Origin: Sphingobacterium faecale
GTDB lineage: Bacteria; Bacteroidota; Bacteroidia; Sphingobacteriales; Sphingobacteriaceae
Direction: 5' to 3'
Length of the DNA stretch: 64,000 nt
Assembly (NCBI RefSeq): GCF_016746095.1
Contig: NZ_JAERTY010000008.1
Location: forward strand, 124,001 to 188,000
The notes beneath the pieces are model-generated. The model searched no databases. It was not told the origin of the DNA and saw only the letters and a list, made by a program, of their open reading frames with translations. Below are positions 43,424 to 54,300 of this stretch, in pieces (the first letter of the stretch is position 1; every line of letters begins with the position of its first letter). A program made the translations under genes and the position numbers.

Positions 43424-43445
43424 ACTTTGAAAAGCAAAGTACTTT
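43424..43445 (+). promoter_or_regulatory. Operator upstream of creD (site 2)
   Basis: ACTTTG-AAAAG-CAAAGTACTTT repeats site 1 (ACTTTG-AATAT-CAAAGTACTTT) with only two differences, both in the spacer. It lies 78 bases before the creD start. Confidence 0.6.
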
Positions 43446-43522
43446 CTTTTAGAGATGGTGTATAATACAGACTTAGCACACATTTTATAACATACGAATA
43501 ACATTTAAATAGAATAACAATC

Positions 43523-45001
43523 ATGGAAAATGAAATTAAAACTCCTCCGCAACTCCCTAATTCGAGTATGACCGTCTTTGAGCGAATCAGTAATTCCGTC
43601 ATCTTGAAAATGTTTGTCATCTTCGTGCTGCTGCTGATTATGATGATTCCCATGTCTTTGGTCGATGATCTGGTCCGTGAGAGACGGGATCGTGAACAGC
43701 AGGTTTCTTCCGAAATTGCCGCTAAATGGGGGCGGGATCAGGTCATTGCCAGTCCGGTGTTGGCTGTTCCTTATGATTATGTTAGTGAGGTAATTGAAAA
43801 GGATAGTAAGGGGAAAGAAGTTGTTGTACAACGTGTTGAACAGGATTGGATGTTTCTTCTGCCCAGTCACAGCCAAGTGCAGACCGATATTAAACCAGAG
43901 AATCTGAAAAGAGGCATTTATGAATCGGTTGTGTATAATTCAAATTTTACCATCAAAGGAAACTTCGCTGGTCTGGATATGAAATTGCTTCCTGTAGCGG
44001 CCGATAAAATGAGATGGTCAGAGGCACAATTGGTTTTTGGGATACAGGATGTAAAAGGGCTATCGTCTGATCCTGAATTGGAATGGGCAGGTCAAAAAAT
44101 GCCATTATCGATGGATGTAAGGAACTTTCAGCTGTTTAATAACAACATGGCTGCCAATCTGCCTTTGACCAAAGGAGAAGATACCAAGTTTGATTTTCAG
44201 ATTCGCGTGAAGCTGAGAGGTTCCAAATCAATCAACTTTTTGCCTTTGGCTAACCATACGTTGGTTCAGGCCAAGGGAAGTTGGGGAAATCCGAGTTTCA
44301 ATGGAGCTTATCTGCCCGAAACCCGTGAGGTGACGGATAAAGAATTCAATGCATCATGGAATATCCCGAGCTTTGGAAGAAAACTGCCGCAGCAATGGTC
44401 TGGAGGAAATGACCGCGTGTACCGTTTTTCAGGTATGTCGCTTGCTGAGGCAAATTTTGATCATTATATAGAGACCACAGATGCTGCAGGTGTGGCCAGC
44501 GCGAATATAGAGGCAGCCACAGATATGGATATGGTACAGATCAACTTCCTTCCCGAGGTGAATAATTATCAAAAAACAACACGGGTAGCGAAGTATGGGA
44601 TACTTGTTATTGTATTGACATTTGCATCACTGTTTTTTACCGAGATTATTAAAAAGCAACGCATTCATTTGATTCAGTATATTTTAATTGGCGCTGCGAT
44701 GATCTTGTTTTACTCGTTGTTACTTGCCATCTCTGAACATTTAGGATTTAATATTGCCTATTTACTTGCCGCGCTTGCGACAATAGGTCTTATTGCCTCC
44801 TTCATTAAAATGATAACGAAGGATAATCGCACAGCCTTGTTGTTTACGGGGATTCTTGGTCTGTTTTATGGCTTTATTTTCGTGCTGATGCAATTGCGTG
44901 ATTATTCCTTGATTGTGGGGACCGTCGGTGTATTTATTATTCTGGCTATACTTATGCGTATATCTACGAAGATTAACTGGTATCAGTTCGATAAGCAATG
45001 A
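43523..45001 (+). CDS. creD: Inner membrane protein CreD
   Basis: A 492-residue membrane protein of the CreD family. One helix lies near residues 28-45 (MFVIFVLLLIMMIPMSLV), then RERRDREQQVSSEIAAKWG, a large periplasmic domain up to about 350, and five helices at the C-terminus. CreD is linked to cell envelope integrity and colicin tolerance in enterobacteria, where it belongs to the CreBC regulon; here no CreBC is nearby and the winged-helix regulator takes that position. Confidence 0.87.
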   Translation: MENEIKTPPQLPNSSMTVFERISNSVILKMFVIFVLLLIMMIPMSLVDDLVRERRDREQQVSSEIAAKWGRDQVIASPVLAVPYDYVSEVIEKDSKGKEVVVQRVEQDWMFLLPSHSQVQTDIKPENLKRGIYESVVYNSNFTIKGNFAGLDMKLLPVAADKMRWSEAQLVFGIQDVKGLSSDPELEWAGQKMPLSMDVRNFQLFNNNMAANLPLTKGEDTKFDFQIRVKLRGSKSINFLPLANHTLVQAKGSWGNPSFNGAYLPETREVTDKEFNASWNIPSFGRKLPQQWSGGNDRVYRFSGMSLAEANFDHYIETTDAAGVASANIEAATDMDMVQINFLPEVNNYQKTTRVAKYGILVIVLTFASLFFTEIIKKQRIHLIQYILIGAAMILFYSLLLAISEHLGFNIAYLLAALATIGLIASFIKMITKDNRTALLFTGILGLFYGFIFVLMQLRDYSLIVGTVGVFIILAILMRISTKINWYQFDKQ

Positions 45002-45016
45002 AACTAGGTTCTGAAG

Positions 45017-45049
45017 GCATCAAGATGTATGTGACATACATCTTGATGC
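45017..45049. terminator. Perfect 15-base hairpin after creD
   Basis: GCATCAAGATGTATG-TGA-CATACATCTTGATGC lies between creD and the convergent DUF6266 gene. No T tract follows. Confidence 0.6.
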
Positions 45050-45076
45050 TACTTAAACGATTTTAGCAAAGGCTTG

Positions 45077-45712
45077 CTAGACGCAACCTGCATAAACAGA
45101 ATCTGACATTTCTCCCGTAAAAACGTTTAGTACTCCAAAATAGATGTGCAATTGTTCTATTTTATGGTAATGATTGGGCAGTTGCCATTCTAATTGGCCA
45201 TCGTTCACCGCAGCTGTACCTTCATAAAGGCTAGCCTCGTTTTCGATGTCATAGGCCAACAGTAGTAACTTGTAGTGTCCATCGTATCGGTGCCGATGTC
45301 TCTCCCATGTTATCATTAATTTACATTGTTCACGGTGTAATGAAGTAACAATTGGCAGATCAAGATTTCCTCTAAAGATTAATGCCTTTTCTGGGTTGAT
45401 ATAAGGGATAGTATCTTCATCATAATCAATTGCATTTTTGAAGAAATAAGACTGTGCAGCTTGAAAAGTACCGATTCGACTCCCCGGAGGTGCTATATTT
45501 TTGTAACCTAGCTTGATTATTTCTCCTATAGGGGATAAAAACTTAGATACCGCTTTCATACGATTACGGTTGATAATTGTTAATTCAGTAGGTTTACGTT
45601 TGACATAGCGCGGAAGCGATCGGATTATTGCTTGACCATTTAGTTCATAGCCTACAACACTTCCTACTTTTCCTGAGAACGGGCCGTTGATACCACCTTT
45701 TAGTATTGCCAT
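45077..45712 (-). CDS. DUF6266 family protein
   Basis: A 211-residue protein beginning MAILKGGINGPFSGKVGSVV, the signature of DUF6266, followed by RSLPRYVKRKPTE. The family is common in Sphingobacteriaceae and has no known function. No signal peptide is seen. The start of the protein resembles phage or surface-structure components in repeat style, but I cannot assign a role. Confidence 0.75.
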   Translation of the reverse strand: MAILKGGINGPFSGKVGSVVGYELNGQAIIRSLPRYVKRKPTELTIINRNRMKAVSKFLSPIGEIIKLGYKNIAPPGSRIGTFQAAQSYFFKNAIDYDEDTIPYINPEKALIFRGNLDLPIVTSLHREQCKLMITWERHRHRYDGHYKLLLLAYDIENEASLYEGTAAVNDGQLEWQLPNHYHKIEQLHIYFGVLNVFTGEMSDSVYAGCV

Positions 45713-46196
45713 AATTTTTGTTTTTAGGAGTACCGCATACCGAGAAGGTTCGGAACATGTCCTGTACTAGTTTATAATTAATTATTACTAAATATACTGA
45801 TTATTCTGATAATATAGAAATATGATAAAGATTATCTAGAGTATTGCTAGTGATTTACCTCTATTAACCCTCTATAAAACCCCTATTTACCCCCTATAAA
45901 ATCTCTATAATTTTATAAGGAGTAACGAACTTGATATCTACTTGGGGTTTAACTGAAAGGAAATACAGGTAGAACATAATGACCTAAGTTCATTTCTGAA
46001 TAAATCCTGTGTAATTACGCTTAAAAGGTTCATGTTTTTGTTAATATTTTTGCATTCGGGATTTGTTTCCGAAAAATTTATCGAAAATAAGCAGCGTAGC
46101 TGAATTCATTGATAATAAGCCTAAATTTGACTGTAACCCTAACAGTGCCTTAGATAGATAGGTAGACTGTATATGTAAACTCAGCGAAGTACAAAT
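45713..46196. other. Gap upstream of the M16 peptidase gene
   Basis: This 484-base AT-rich stretch has no gene I can support. Around 45858-45918 there are near-repeats of CCTCTATAAAACC-like strings, and TATTTTTG at 46045-46052 could be a -7 element without a clear -33 partner. Confidence 0.3.
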
Positions 46197-49136
46197 ATGA
46201 AGAAAGCTAAAGTTTTTTCAATGTTTGCGTTTTTGTTCATCTCCGTAGGAACGAGTCAAGCGCAAAAAGTCAATTACGAATGGAAACAAGGCGAGGAAGG
46301 CGGATATTCGTATAAATATGTCTCCAACGATCCCACACATTCAAGGTTCTATACCTTAAAAAATGGTTTGACGGTTATTCTTAGTCCCAGTAAGAAAGAG
46401 CCGCGGATCCAAACTTATATTGCGACCAAAGCAGGAAGTAAAACAGATCCTAAAGATCATACAGGGTTAGCACATTATCTCGAGCACTTATTGTTTAAAG
46501 GTACAGATCGGTTTGGTTCTTTGGATTGGGCAAAGGAAAAGCCTTTGTTGGATAAGATCGATGGTCTCTATGAAGACTATAACTCCACAAAAGACGAGGC
46601 TAAGCGTAAGGCAATCTATAAGGAAATCGATGAAGTCTCTGGTGAAGCCGCTAAGTATGCGATCGCCAATGAATATGATAAACTCATGAGCAATATGGGG
46701 GCAGATGGAACCAACGCTTTTACTTCATTCGAACAGACTGTCTATATTGAAGATATTCCCAACAATGTAGTCGACAAGTATCTTGCGGTACAGGCCGAAC
46801 GTTTCAGAAGCCCGGTCTTTCGTTTGTTCCATACCGAACTAGAAGCTGTTTATGAAGAGAAAAACATCGGTTTGGATACGGACAACCGTAAGGCGATAGA
46901 GGCCATGTTCGAAGGGTTGTTCCCAACCAACAATTATGGACAACAAACGGTATTAGGCACCGTGGAACATCTTAAAAACCCTTCGTTGAAAGCTATCCGT
47001 GCATATTTTGACGCATATTATGTGCCCAATAACATGGGGGTCATCATGTCAGGAGATTTTGATCCTACAGCTATGATCAAGAAGGTGGATGCGGCGTTTG
47101 CTTATATGCAGCGCAAAGACGTACCTCCTTACAACTTTGCGCCCGAAAAACCGATTACAAGTCCTATCATTAAAGAGGTGAAGGGGCCTAATTCCGAGTT
47201 TTTATTCTTAGGATTTAGATTTCCGGGAGCAGCTACCAAAGATGCTCAGATGCTTAATCTTTTAGGAAGCATATTGACCAATGGTTCTGCCGGATTGATC
47301 GATTTGGACTTGGTAAAATCACAGAAGTTATTAGGTGCAGGAGCTTTCCCTTATATCCTAAAAGACTATTCGATGTTGATCCTTCAGGGGAATCCGTCTC
47401 AGGGACAGTCTTTGGATCAGGTTAAAGAATTGCTATTGGCCGAATTGGCGAAACTGCGTAAAGGAGATTTCTCTGAGGATTTGATTACTTCTATTGTCAA
47501 TAATGAGCGCAAGTCTCAGATTGCACGAAATGATAGTTATCAAAGTAGAGCGGAAGAGTTAATGGGGGCTTTTACCTCCGAGTTGGATTGGGCTAATGAG
47601 TTGCGCAATACCGATTGGTTAGCTACGGTGACTAAAAAAGATATCGTTGATTTTGCTAACAAATATCTGAATGATCAAAACTATGTGGCTATTTACAAGC
47701 GTCAGGGAGTAGATGAAAATGTGGTGAAGGTCGTGAAACCGGAGATCACACCGGTAACTGTAAACCGGGAAGCGCAATCGGAGTTCTTGACGAAAGTTAA
47801 TGCGATGCCTGAAGAGGAAATTAAACCGGTATGGTTGGATTACAGCAAAGATATCCAGAAATCTTCCTCTCACGGCGTGGATGTTTTGGCCGTAGAAAAT
47901 AAAGACAATGAATTGTTCAGTTTAGTATATCGCTTTCCTTTGGGCTCATGGAATAATAGACTGTTGGGATTAGCAACGGGATACTTGGAGTTTCTGGGAA
48001 CTAAAGAGAAGAGCAGCGAACAATTCAGTAAGGATTTTTATAAGTTAGCTTCTGATTTTTCTGTTTCTGCGGGTAATGAGGAAACGACTGTTTCTATAGC
48101 CGGACTGGATCGTAATTTTGAAGCTTCTGTAGCCTTGATACAAGATCTGTTGAGAAATTGTGTGGCGGATCAATCTGCATTCGATGCTTATATCGGCCGG
48201 TTGAAAAAGTCGAGAGTGAATGCCAAGGAAAACAAAGATGCTATCATGAACGGTCTTAAAGCTTATGCAAAGTATGGTGCGAAAAATCCATTCAACTATA
48301 CATTTACCGATGCAGAATTAGATCAGCTTAAGGCAGGGGATTTGGTACAGGCATTGCATGACTTATCGAAGACTAAACATACCGTTCTTTATTTTGGCCC
48401 TAAGAAGGTAGCGCAGTTGACCGCTGCTTTGCCTGCGTTGAAGGTAGGTGCCGGAGCATTTGTGACTATTCCACAGGGTACATCGTTTAAAGAGTTGGCT
48501 ACGACCGAAAATCAGGTGCTGTTTTCTAACTATAACATGAAGCAGGCCGATATCTTCTGGTTTAGAAATTCGGATACCTACAATGCGGCTTTAACCCCTA
48601 CGGTGTCTTTATTCAATAGTTATTTCGGTGGCGGAATGGGAAGTATTGTTTTCCAGACGATCCGCGAGTCCAAAGCTTTAGCCTATTCGACCTATGCTTT
48701 TTACGGCGCTCCTTATAAAAAGGAAAATCATTATACGGTAGGTGCTTACGTGGGAACACAGTCCGACAAATTTATGGACGCTATAAAAGGTATGAATGAG
48801 CTTATCGACGTATTACCGGAATCTTCAAAATCTTTCGAGACGGCGAAGATCAGTTTAATGAAATCTATCGCTAGTGAACGTATAACTAATACAGGAATCT
48901 TGAATAGTTATCTGGCTGCTGAACGCTTAGGTAATCAGACGGATATCCGGAGGTCTGTATATGAGAAAATACCGGCTCTTACTTTTGCTGATGTGAACAC
49001 GTTTCACAAGAAAGAATTTAGTAAAAAACCTTATATCTATTGTATCGTGGCGGACGAATCAGGTTTGAAAGCAGATGATCTGAAGAACTTGGGGCAATTC
49101 AAGAAATTGACGTTGGCAGAAATATTTGGTTATTAA
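46197..49136 (+). CDS. M16 family zinc peptidase (pitrilysin-like)
   Basis: A 979-residue secreted peptidase. After a signal peptide (residues 1-22), the zinc motif HYLEHLLFKG (HxxEH) lies near residue 85 with the third ligand Glu in the segment around ELEAVYEEKN. Two M16 repeats are seen, the second without the zinc motif, as in pitrilysin. It should degrade peptides in the periplasm. A strong terminator follows. Confidence 0.92.
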   Translation: MKKAKVFSMFAFLFISVGTSQAQKVNYEWKQGEEGGYSYKYVSNDPTHSRFYTLKNGLTVILSPSKKEPRIQTYIATKAGSKTDPKDHTGLAHYLEHLLFKGTDRFGSLDWAKEKPLLDKIDGLYEDYNSTKDEAKRKAIYKEIDEVSGEAAKYAIANEYDKLMSNMGADGTNAFTSFEQTVYIEDIPNNVVDKYLAVQAERFRSPVFRLFHTELEAVYEEKNIGLDTDNRKAIEAMFEGLFPTNNYGQQTVLGTVEHLKNPSLKAIRAYFDAYYVPNNMGVIMSGDFDPTAMIKKVDAAFAYMQRKDVPPYNFAPEKPITSPIIKEVKGPNSEFLFLGFRFPGAATKDAQMLNLLGSILTNGSAGLIDLDLVKSQKLLGAGAFPYILKDYSMLILQGNPSQGQSLDQVKELLLAELAKLRKGDFSEDLITSIVNNERKSQIARNDSYQSRAEELMGAFTSELDWANELRNTDWLATVTKKDIVDFANKYLNDQNYVAIYKRQGVDENVVKVVKPEITPVTVNREAQSEFLTKVNAMPEEEIKPVWLDYSKDIQKSSSHGVDVLAVENKDNELFSLVYRFPLGSWNNRLLGLATGYLEFLGTKEKSSEQFSKDFYKLASDFSVSAGNEETTVSIAGLDRNFEASVALIQDLLRNCVADQSAFDAYIGRLKKSRVNAKENKDAIMNGLKAYAKYGAKNPFNYTFTDAELDQLKAGDLVQALHDLSKTKHTVLYFGPKKVAQLTAALPALKVGAGAFVTIPQGTSFKELATTENQVLFSNYNMKQADIFWFRNSDTYNAALTPTVSLFNSYFGGGMGSIVFQTIRESKALAYSTYAFYGAPYKKENHYTVGAYVGTQSDKFMDAIKGMNELIDVLPESSKSFETAKISLMKSIASERITNTGILNSYLAAERLGNQTDIRRSVYEKIPALTFADVNTFHKKEFSKKPYIYCIVADESGLKADDLKNLGQFKKLTLAEIFGY

Positions 49137-49180
49137 AATACATACAACTACCTAATCATATACCTCAATTCATGGATGTG

Positions 49181-49218
49181 AACGGGACGCTCAACTAAAG
49201 AGCGCCCCGTTTTTTTTA
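49181..49218 (+). terminator. Intrinsic terminator of the M16 gene
   Basis: AACGGGACGCTC-AACTAAA-GAGCGCCCCGTT gives a 12-base stem with one mismatch, followed by eight T residues. Confidence 0.9.
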
Positions 49219-49300
49219 TTGACACCAAAATTTTACAACATTTCATCGGAATGATATAAATGAAAACCTATCTTCGTTGCATAACTTTGTGGCTGTTGCT

Positions 49301-49723
49301 ATGAGACAATTATTCGTCGTTTTAATATCGCTTCTGTATCTGCTGTTGTCTTCGGGCTTCACGCAGTTTTCGCATGAGTGTAAGGGAGCGGCGGTCAGGT
49401 TGGTTAGCTTAACCTCTTCGGCGGCAGTAGGAGATCAACCATGTCCGATATGTCTTGGCAAAGAAAAGAACCTGAAGAAATCTAAAAAGGACTGTTGTAA
49501 GCATGCCAGTAAGACACTGAAAGTAGATGTCTCTACATCGGGGAGTGGACATACTGACTTTGCCTTTAAGATATTTGCTCATGTATTTCCAGAGCGGATG
49601 TTGGGCGCGCTGTTTGATAGGAATGTCGAAGGAGATTTCCTGTTCAATGCACATTATTATTCTACCAAACTAGTCCCCTGGAGCAATCCACTTTATATTT
49701 TCTATTGCGTTTATAGAATTTAA
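49301..49723 (+). CDS. Cys-rich exported protein (HYC_CC_PP-like)
   Basis: A 140-residue protein with a signal-like N-terminus (MRQLFVVLISLLYLLLSSG) and Cys/His pairs FSHECKG, PCPICLGK and DCCKH. This resembles the HYC_CC_PP group of small proteins found beside metal efflux genes in Bacteroidetes. The ORF could begin at a TTG at 49277; the ATG is preferred. TAACTTTG at 49282-49289 fits a -7 element, which would place the transcript start only a few bases upstream. It leads the TolC-RND-adaptor gene group and probably binds metal. Confidence 0.65.
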   Translation: MRQLFVVLISLLYLLLSSGFTQFSHECKGAAVRLVSLTSSAAVGDQPCPICLGKEKNLKKSKKDCCKHASKTLKVDVSTSGSGHTDFAFKIFAHVFPERMLGALFDRNVEGDFLFNAHYYSTKLVPWSNPLYIFYCVYRI

Positions 49724-49813
49724 ACCCTCGTCTATCTTCATTTAAGTATCAATGCGGTTTCCCTTAGCGGAAGTCGTACTATTCCTTTTTTTTATTTTAA
49801 ATGTATCGTATAG

Positions 49814-51211
49814 ATGAATATCAAGTTCATGGCATCTATAGGTATGGTCTTGGGATTCTCTGTAAGTAGTATTGCCCAGGTACTAGATCTTAAGGATGCG
49901 CTAAAACTGGCTGTTGATAATTATGATAAAATCAAAGCCAAGGAAGTCCTTGTTGAAGCTTCCGCACAAAACACCCTTTATCAACAGAAACAATATCTGC
50001 CTGATGTAACAGTAGCTGCTCAGCAGAGTTATGGAACCATCAACGCTCAGAATGGACCATTATATGCTTATGGAGGACTTGCCTCAGCAGCGACATCCAT
50101 GCCATTGGCCGATCAGAATTGGAACGCAGCCTTTGGTTCGCTGTATTTTGCCAATGTAAACTGGAACATATTTACTTTTGGTCGCCTGAAGAAGCAGGTC
50201 GATCTCGTTGTGTCGAAAGAAAAGACAGCGACGGCAGATGTGGATCAGGAGATTTTTCAACATCAAGTCAAGGTCAGTGCTGCTTATCTGAACCTTTTGG
50301 CTACACAGCGTATCAAGTATGTGCAGCGTAAGAATTTTGAACGTGCAGAGGTTTTTTATGAAATGACCAATACGCGGGCAAAAAGTGGTTTAATCCCCGA
50401 GGTGGACGCTTCGCTGGCAAAAGCAGAGGTGTCAAACGCGAGATCGATGGAGATTAAGTCTTTTGATAAAGAGCTGGATTTCTCCAAGCAGTTGGCTGTA
50501 TTAATGGGAGAGGATTTTAAACTGTATGTACTGGATAGCATATATAGTACAGCAACCCCGACAGCAGTAATTGGACGAATCGCTGATAACAACTTTGAAA
50601 ATCATCCTTTTTTAGTGTGGCAACAATCTAAAATAGACGAAAGTAAAGAAGTAGAACAGCTTATCCAGTCCCAAAAAAAGCCTAATCTATCGGGATTTGG
50701 AGTAATACAAGGCCGAGGGTCTGGCTTTGATTGGAATTATGTTCAGGACAATTCGGCTTACTCTTCGGCCTATCTTAAAGGTGTTGGTATTAATCGGGGT
50801 AATTTTTTATTGGGCGTTTCGTTGAGCTGGAACATCACCAATTTGTTCCGTTACGATAGTAAGGTTAACGAACAACGTTTGCTGACAAAATCTTTGGAGT
50901 ACGATTATGATCGTATGAAAAAAGATCTGGACGCCCAATCTATGTTGGCAAAAAAGCAAATTACCAACTCTTTCGAAAATTTTGAAGAGACGAAAGTACA
51001 GCTTGCCGCCGCAGAGCTAGCTTACAAACAACATACAGCACTTTATGAAAATGGCTTAACGACTTTGGTGGATTTCACACAGGCTCTATACAGTCTGCGT
51101 CGTGCTGAGATCGATTTTGAAATCGCTCAGAATAACGTATGGCAAAGTTTACTGCTATTGGCAGCTGCAGATGGAGACCTTACTATGCTCTTGGACGCAA
51201 GTGTAAAATAA
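49814..51211 (+). CDS. TolC family outer membrane efflux protein
   Basis: A 465-residue exported protein with a signal peptide and two TolC-type repeats of long helices and barrel strands (LKDALKLAVDNYDKIKAKE near the N-terminus and YKQHTALYENGLTTLVDFTQA in the second repeat). It forms the outer membrane channel for the RND pump encoded next. The order channel, pump, adaptor is unlike the usual adaptor-first order. Confidence 0.88.
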   Translation: MNIKFMASIGMVLGFSVSSIAQVLDLKDALKLAVDNYDKIKAKEVLVEASAQNTLYQQKQYLPDVTVAAQQSYGTINAQNGPLYAYGGLASAATSMPLADQNWNAAFGSLYFANVNWNIFTFGRLKKQVDLVVSKEKTATADVDQEIFQHQVKVSAAYLNLLATQRIKYVQRKNFERAEVFYEMTNTRAKSGLIPEVDASLAKAEVSNARSMEIKSFDKELDFSKQLAVLMGEDFKLYVLDSIYSTATPTAVIGRIADNNFENHPFLVWQQSKIDESKEVEQLIQSQKKPNLSGFGVIQGRGSGFDWNYVQDNSAYSSAYLKGVGINRGNFLLGVSLSWNITNLFRYDSKVNEQRLLTKSLEYDYDRMKKDLDAQSMLAKKQITNSFENFEETKVQLAAAELAYKQHTALYENGLTTLVDFTQALYSLRRAEIDFEIAQNNVWQSLLLLAAADGDLTMLLDASVK

Positions 51212-51312
51212 CAATTGAGGTATTAATGAGTTCGCGCCCATAAAAATGCTTTGATGGAGCGTATAGAAGAAATTGGCCCGCTAAGTAGGGGGCGTGAAGT
51301 AATTATTGACAT

Positions 51313-54300
51313 ATGGAATTAATAAGATTTGCACTCCGGAAGCCCATAGCGATTATCGTGATGGTGCTCGGACTACTGTTCTTTGGGATTAAGGCAGCCC
51401 AGGATGTTAAAGTAGATATTCTGCCTGAAATGGACCTCCCTGTTGTATATGTAGCTCATTCATTCAATGGCTATACACCACAACAGATGGAAGGGTATTT
51501 TATCAAGATGTATGTAAACATGCTTTTGTTTACAAACGGTATCAAGAGTATAGAATCCAAGAATACGCAAGGCCTTACTTTAATGAAGGTGGTTTTCTAC
51601 GAAGGGACGAATATGGGGGAGGCTCTTGCACAGATTAATGCATTATCGACGCGTTCGCAGGTATTTCTGCCGCCGGGAGCGCCACCCCCATTTATTATCC
51701 GCTTTGACTCTTCATCGCAGCCTGTAGGGCAGCTGGTGTTTCGAAGCAATACGAAGAACAATAATCAACTGCAGGATATTGCCAACTTTAACGCACGTCC
51801 GTTTTTGATTGCTATTCCAGGACTGACTACAGCACCTCCATTTGGTGGTAGTCCGCGGACAATTGAGATTAATATTGATCCTGTTAAACTGAGGTCACAT
51901 AATCTCTCTCCTGAGCAGGTTGTAGAGGTTATTAGTAGAAATAATATTACATCGCCCTCAGGTAATGTCTATATCGGTGATACAAATTATTTGACACCAA
52001 CGAATAATACGGTCAAAACCGTAGAGGAATTGGGAGATGTGCCACTATTTAAAGGTACCGTAGATAATGTATACATAAGGGATGTGGCTACGGTCAAAGA
52101 CGGAGCCGATATTGCGACAGGCTATGCCCTGATCGATGGCAAGCGTTCGGTGTATGTTAATATCGCTAAGGCAAGCAATGCTTCGACACTGGATGTCGTC
52201 AATACGTTGAAAGAGTCGCTTCCTATGATACAACGGAATATGCCGGATGATGTCACGATTTCATATGAGTTCGATCAATCGGTATATATCTCTAATGCCT
52301 TGAAAAGTTTGATTATTGAAGGTGTGCTTGGAGCTTTATTGACTGGTTTGATGGTGATGTTGTTCTTGAACGATAGACGAGGAGCGCTGATTGTAATTAT
52401 GACAATTCCGATTTCCATTATATCAGGCGTTCTGTTTCTGAAGCTCTTCGGACATACTATCAATATCATGTCACTATCCGGTCTGGCCCTAGCGATAGGG
52501 ATATTAGTGGATGAGAGTACGGTGACTATCGAAAATATACACCAGCATTTCGCCATGGGCAAAACCCGGGCACAAGCCATATGGGATGCCTGTAAGGAAA
52601 TCGCGTTTCCTAAGTTGTTAATCATGCTTTGTATTTTGGCGGTTTTCGCGCCAGCATTTATGATGACGGGAATTCCAGGAGCATTATTTATGCCTTTGGC
52701 CTTGGCTATTGGTTTCTCTATGGTGGTTTCGTTCTTGTTGTCACAGACCTTTGTCCCGATTATGGGCAATTGGATGATGAAGCATAATCCAGAGACCTGT
52801 GCAAACCCTTCGCATAAAGATGATTGGTTTTCGAAGTTTAGAGACCGGTTCGTAAATGTGCTCACTGGAATGATGAAATTTAGAAAACCTATTGTTATTA
52901 TCAGTCTTGTATCTATTCTATTTACGGTTTTTGCACTGTACCAAATTACAGGAAAAGACGTGCTTCCAACAGTAAACTCGAGGCAGTTTCAAGTGCGTAT
53001 CAAAGCTGCTGAAGGAACACGTATCGAAGTGACGGAAGCAAAAGTAAAAGGTTTTCTAGACCATCTTGGAAATGTCGTGGGTAAGGATAATGTTGCTATT
53101 TCTTCCGTATTTATCGGTCAACACCCATCTACTTTTGCGGTGAGTCCTATCTATCTTTATAATGCCGGTCCCCACGAGGCACTGATGCAGGTGGCTTTGA
53201 AAGAATTTAAGGGTAATTCTGACGAGCTCAAGGATAAGCTACGGGCATATTACAAAGAGAAAATGCCGGACTTGCATATTTCTTTTGAACCTATCGAACT
53301 TACCGAGAAAATTTTGAGCCAAGGTGCTAATAATCCGATCGAGATCCGGGTGTCAGGGATGATGAAAAAGATGAACCGTATTTATGCCAACAAACTCTTG
53401 GCAAAGCTTAAAGAGTTGGAGTACATGCGTGATCAGCAGGTCCCTCAATCAATGGATTATCCTGCTTTACAGATTAATATAGATCGTACCCGCGCGGCTC
53501 AATTGGGGCTGGATGCACAAGATATCGCTAAATCTTTGGTGGCAGCTACAGCATCTACACGTTATACCAATAAAAACTTCTGGGTAGGTGGTATGATGGG
53601 GATTGCCTATGATGTACAGGTGCAGACGCCGCAACATATATTGAATAGCAAAGAAGAGTTGGCCAACTTACCGTTGTCCAAAAATGCCGAGCGACCTATA
53701 TTAAGTGATGTGGCAACGATTACGCCGACGAAGGAATTGGGCGAAAGCTATAACCTGGGAACCATGGGGTATACAACGGTGACGGCTAATATCCATAAAA
53801 CGGATTTGGAACGTGCATCAAAGGATGTAGAAGCAGCTATTGCTTCTTTGGGCGAATTGCCAAAAGGGGTAAATATTAACATTGCTGGTTTGGCTCCGGT
53901 ATTGGATGAGACGATGAAGAGTTTGGCTACGGGGCTGTTGATTGCCGTTGTTGTTATCTTTCTAATGCTGTCAGCTACTTTCCAGTCTTTTAGGGCTTCT
54001 TTAGTGATTTTGACTACAGTTCCTTTTGTAATGGTTGGCTCTTTGGTACTGTTGAATCTGTCAGGCTCTACGCTGAACTTACAATCGTATATGGGGTTGA
54101 TTATGTCTGTAGGTGTATCTATCGCGAATGGGGTTCTGTTAATCAGTAATGCGGAGAGCGTACGTAAGCAAGGAGTTGACGCGATGGCCGCAGGTTTGGA
54201 AGCGGCTAAGCTACGGATAAGACCTATCATCATGACGACACTGGCAATGGCAGCGGGAATGCTTCCGATTGCTATTGGATTTGGCGAGGGTGCCGATCAG

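Noticed and set aside
51232..51299. Long-range stem TTCGCGCCC / GGGCGTGAA before the RND gene
   Set aside because: A 9-base stem with a wobble pair enclosing 50 bases is weak evidence and can occur by chance.
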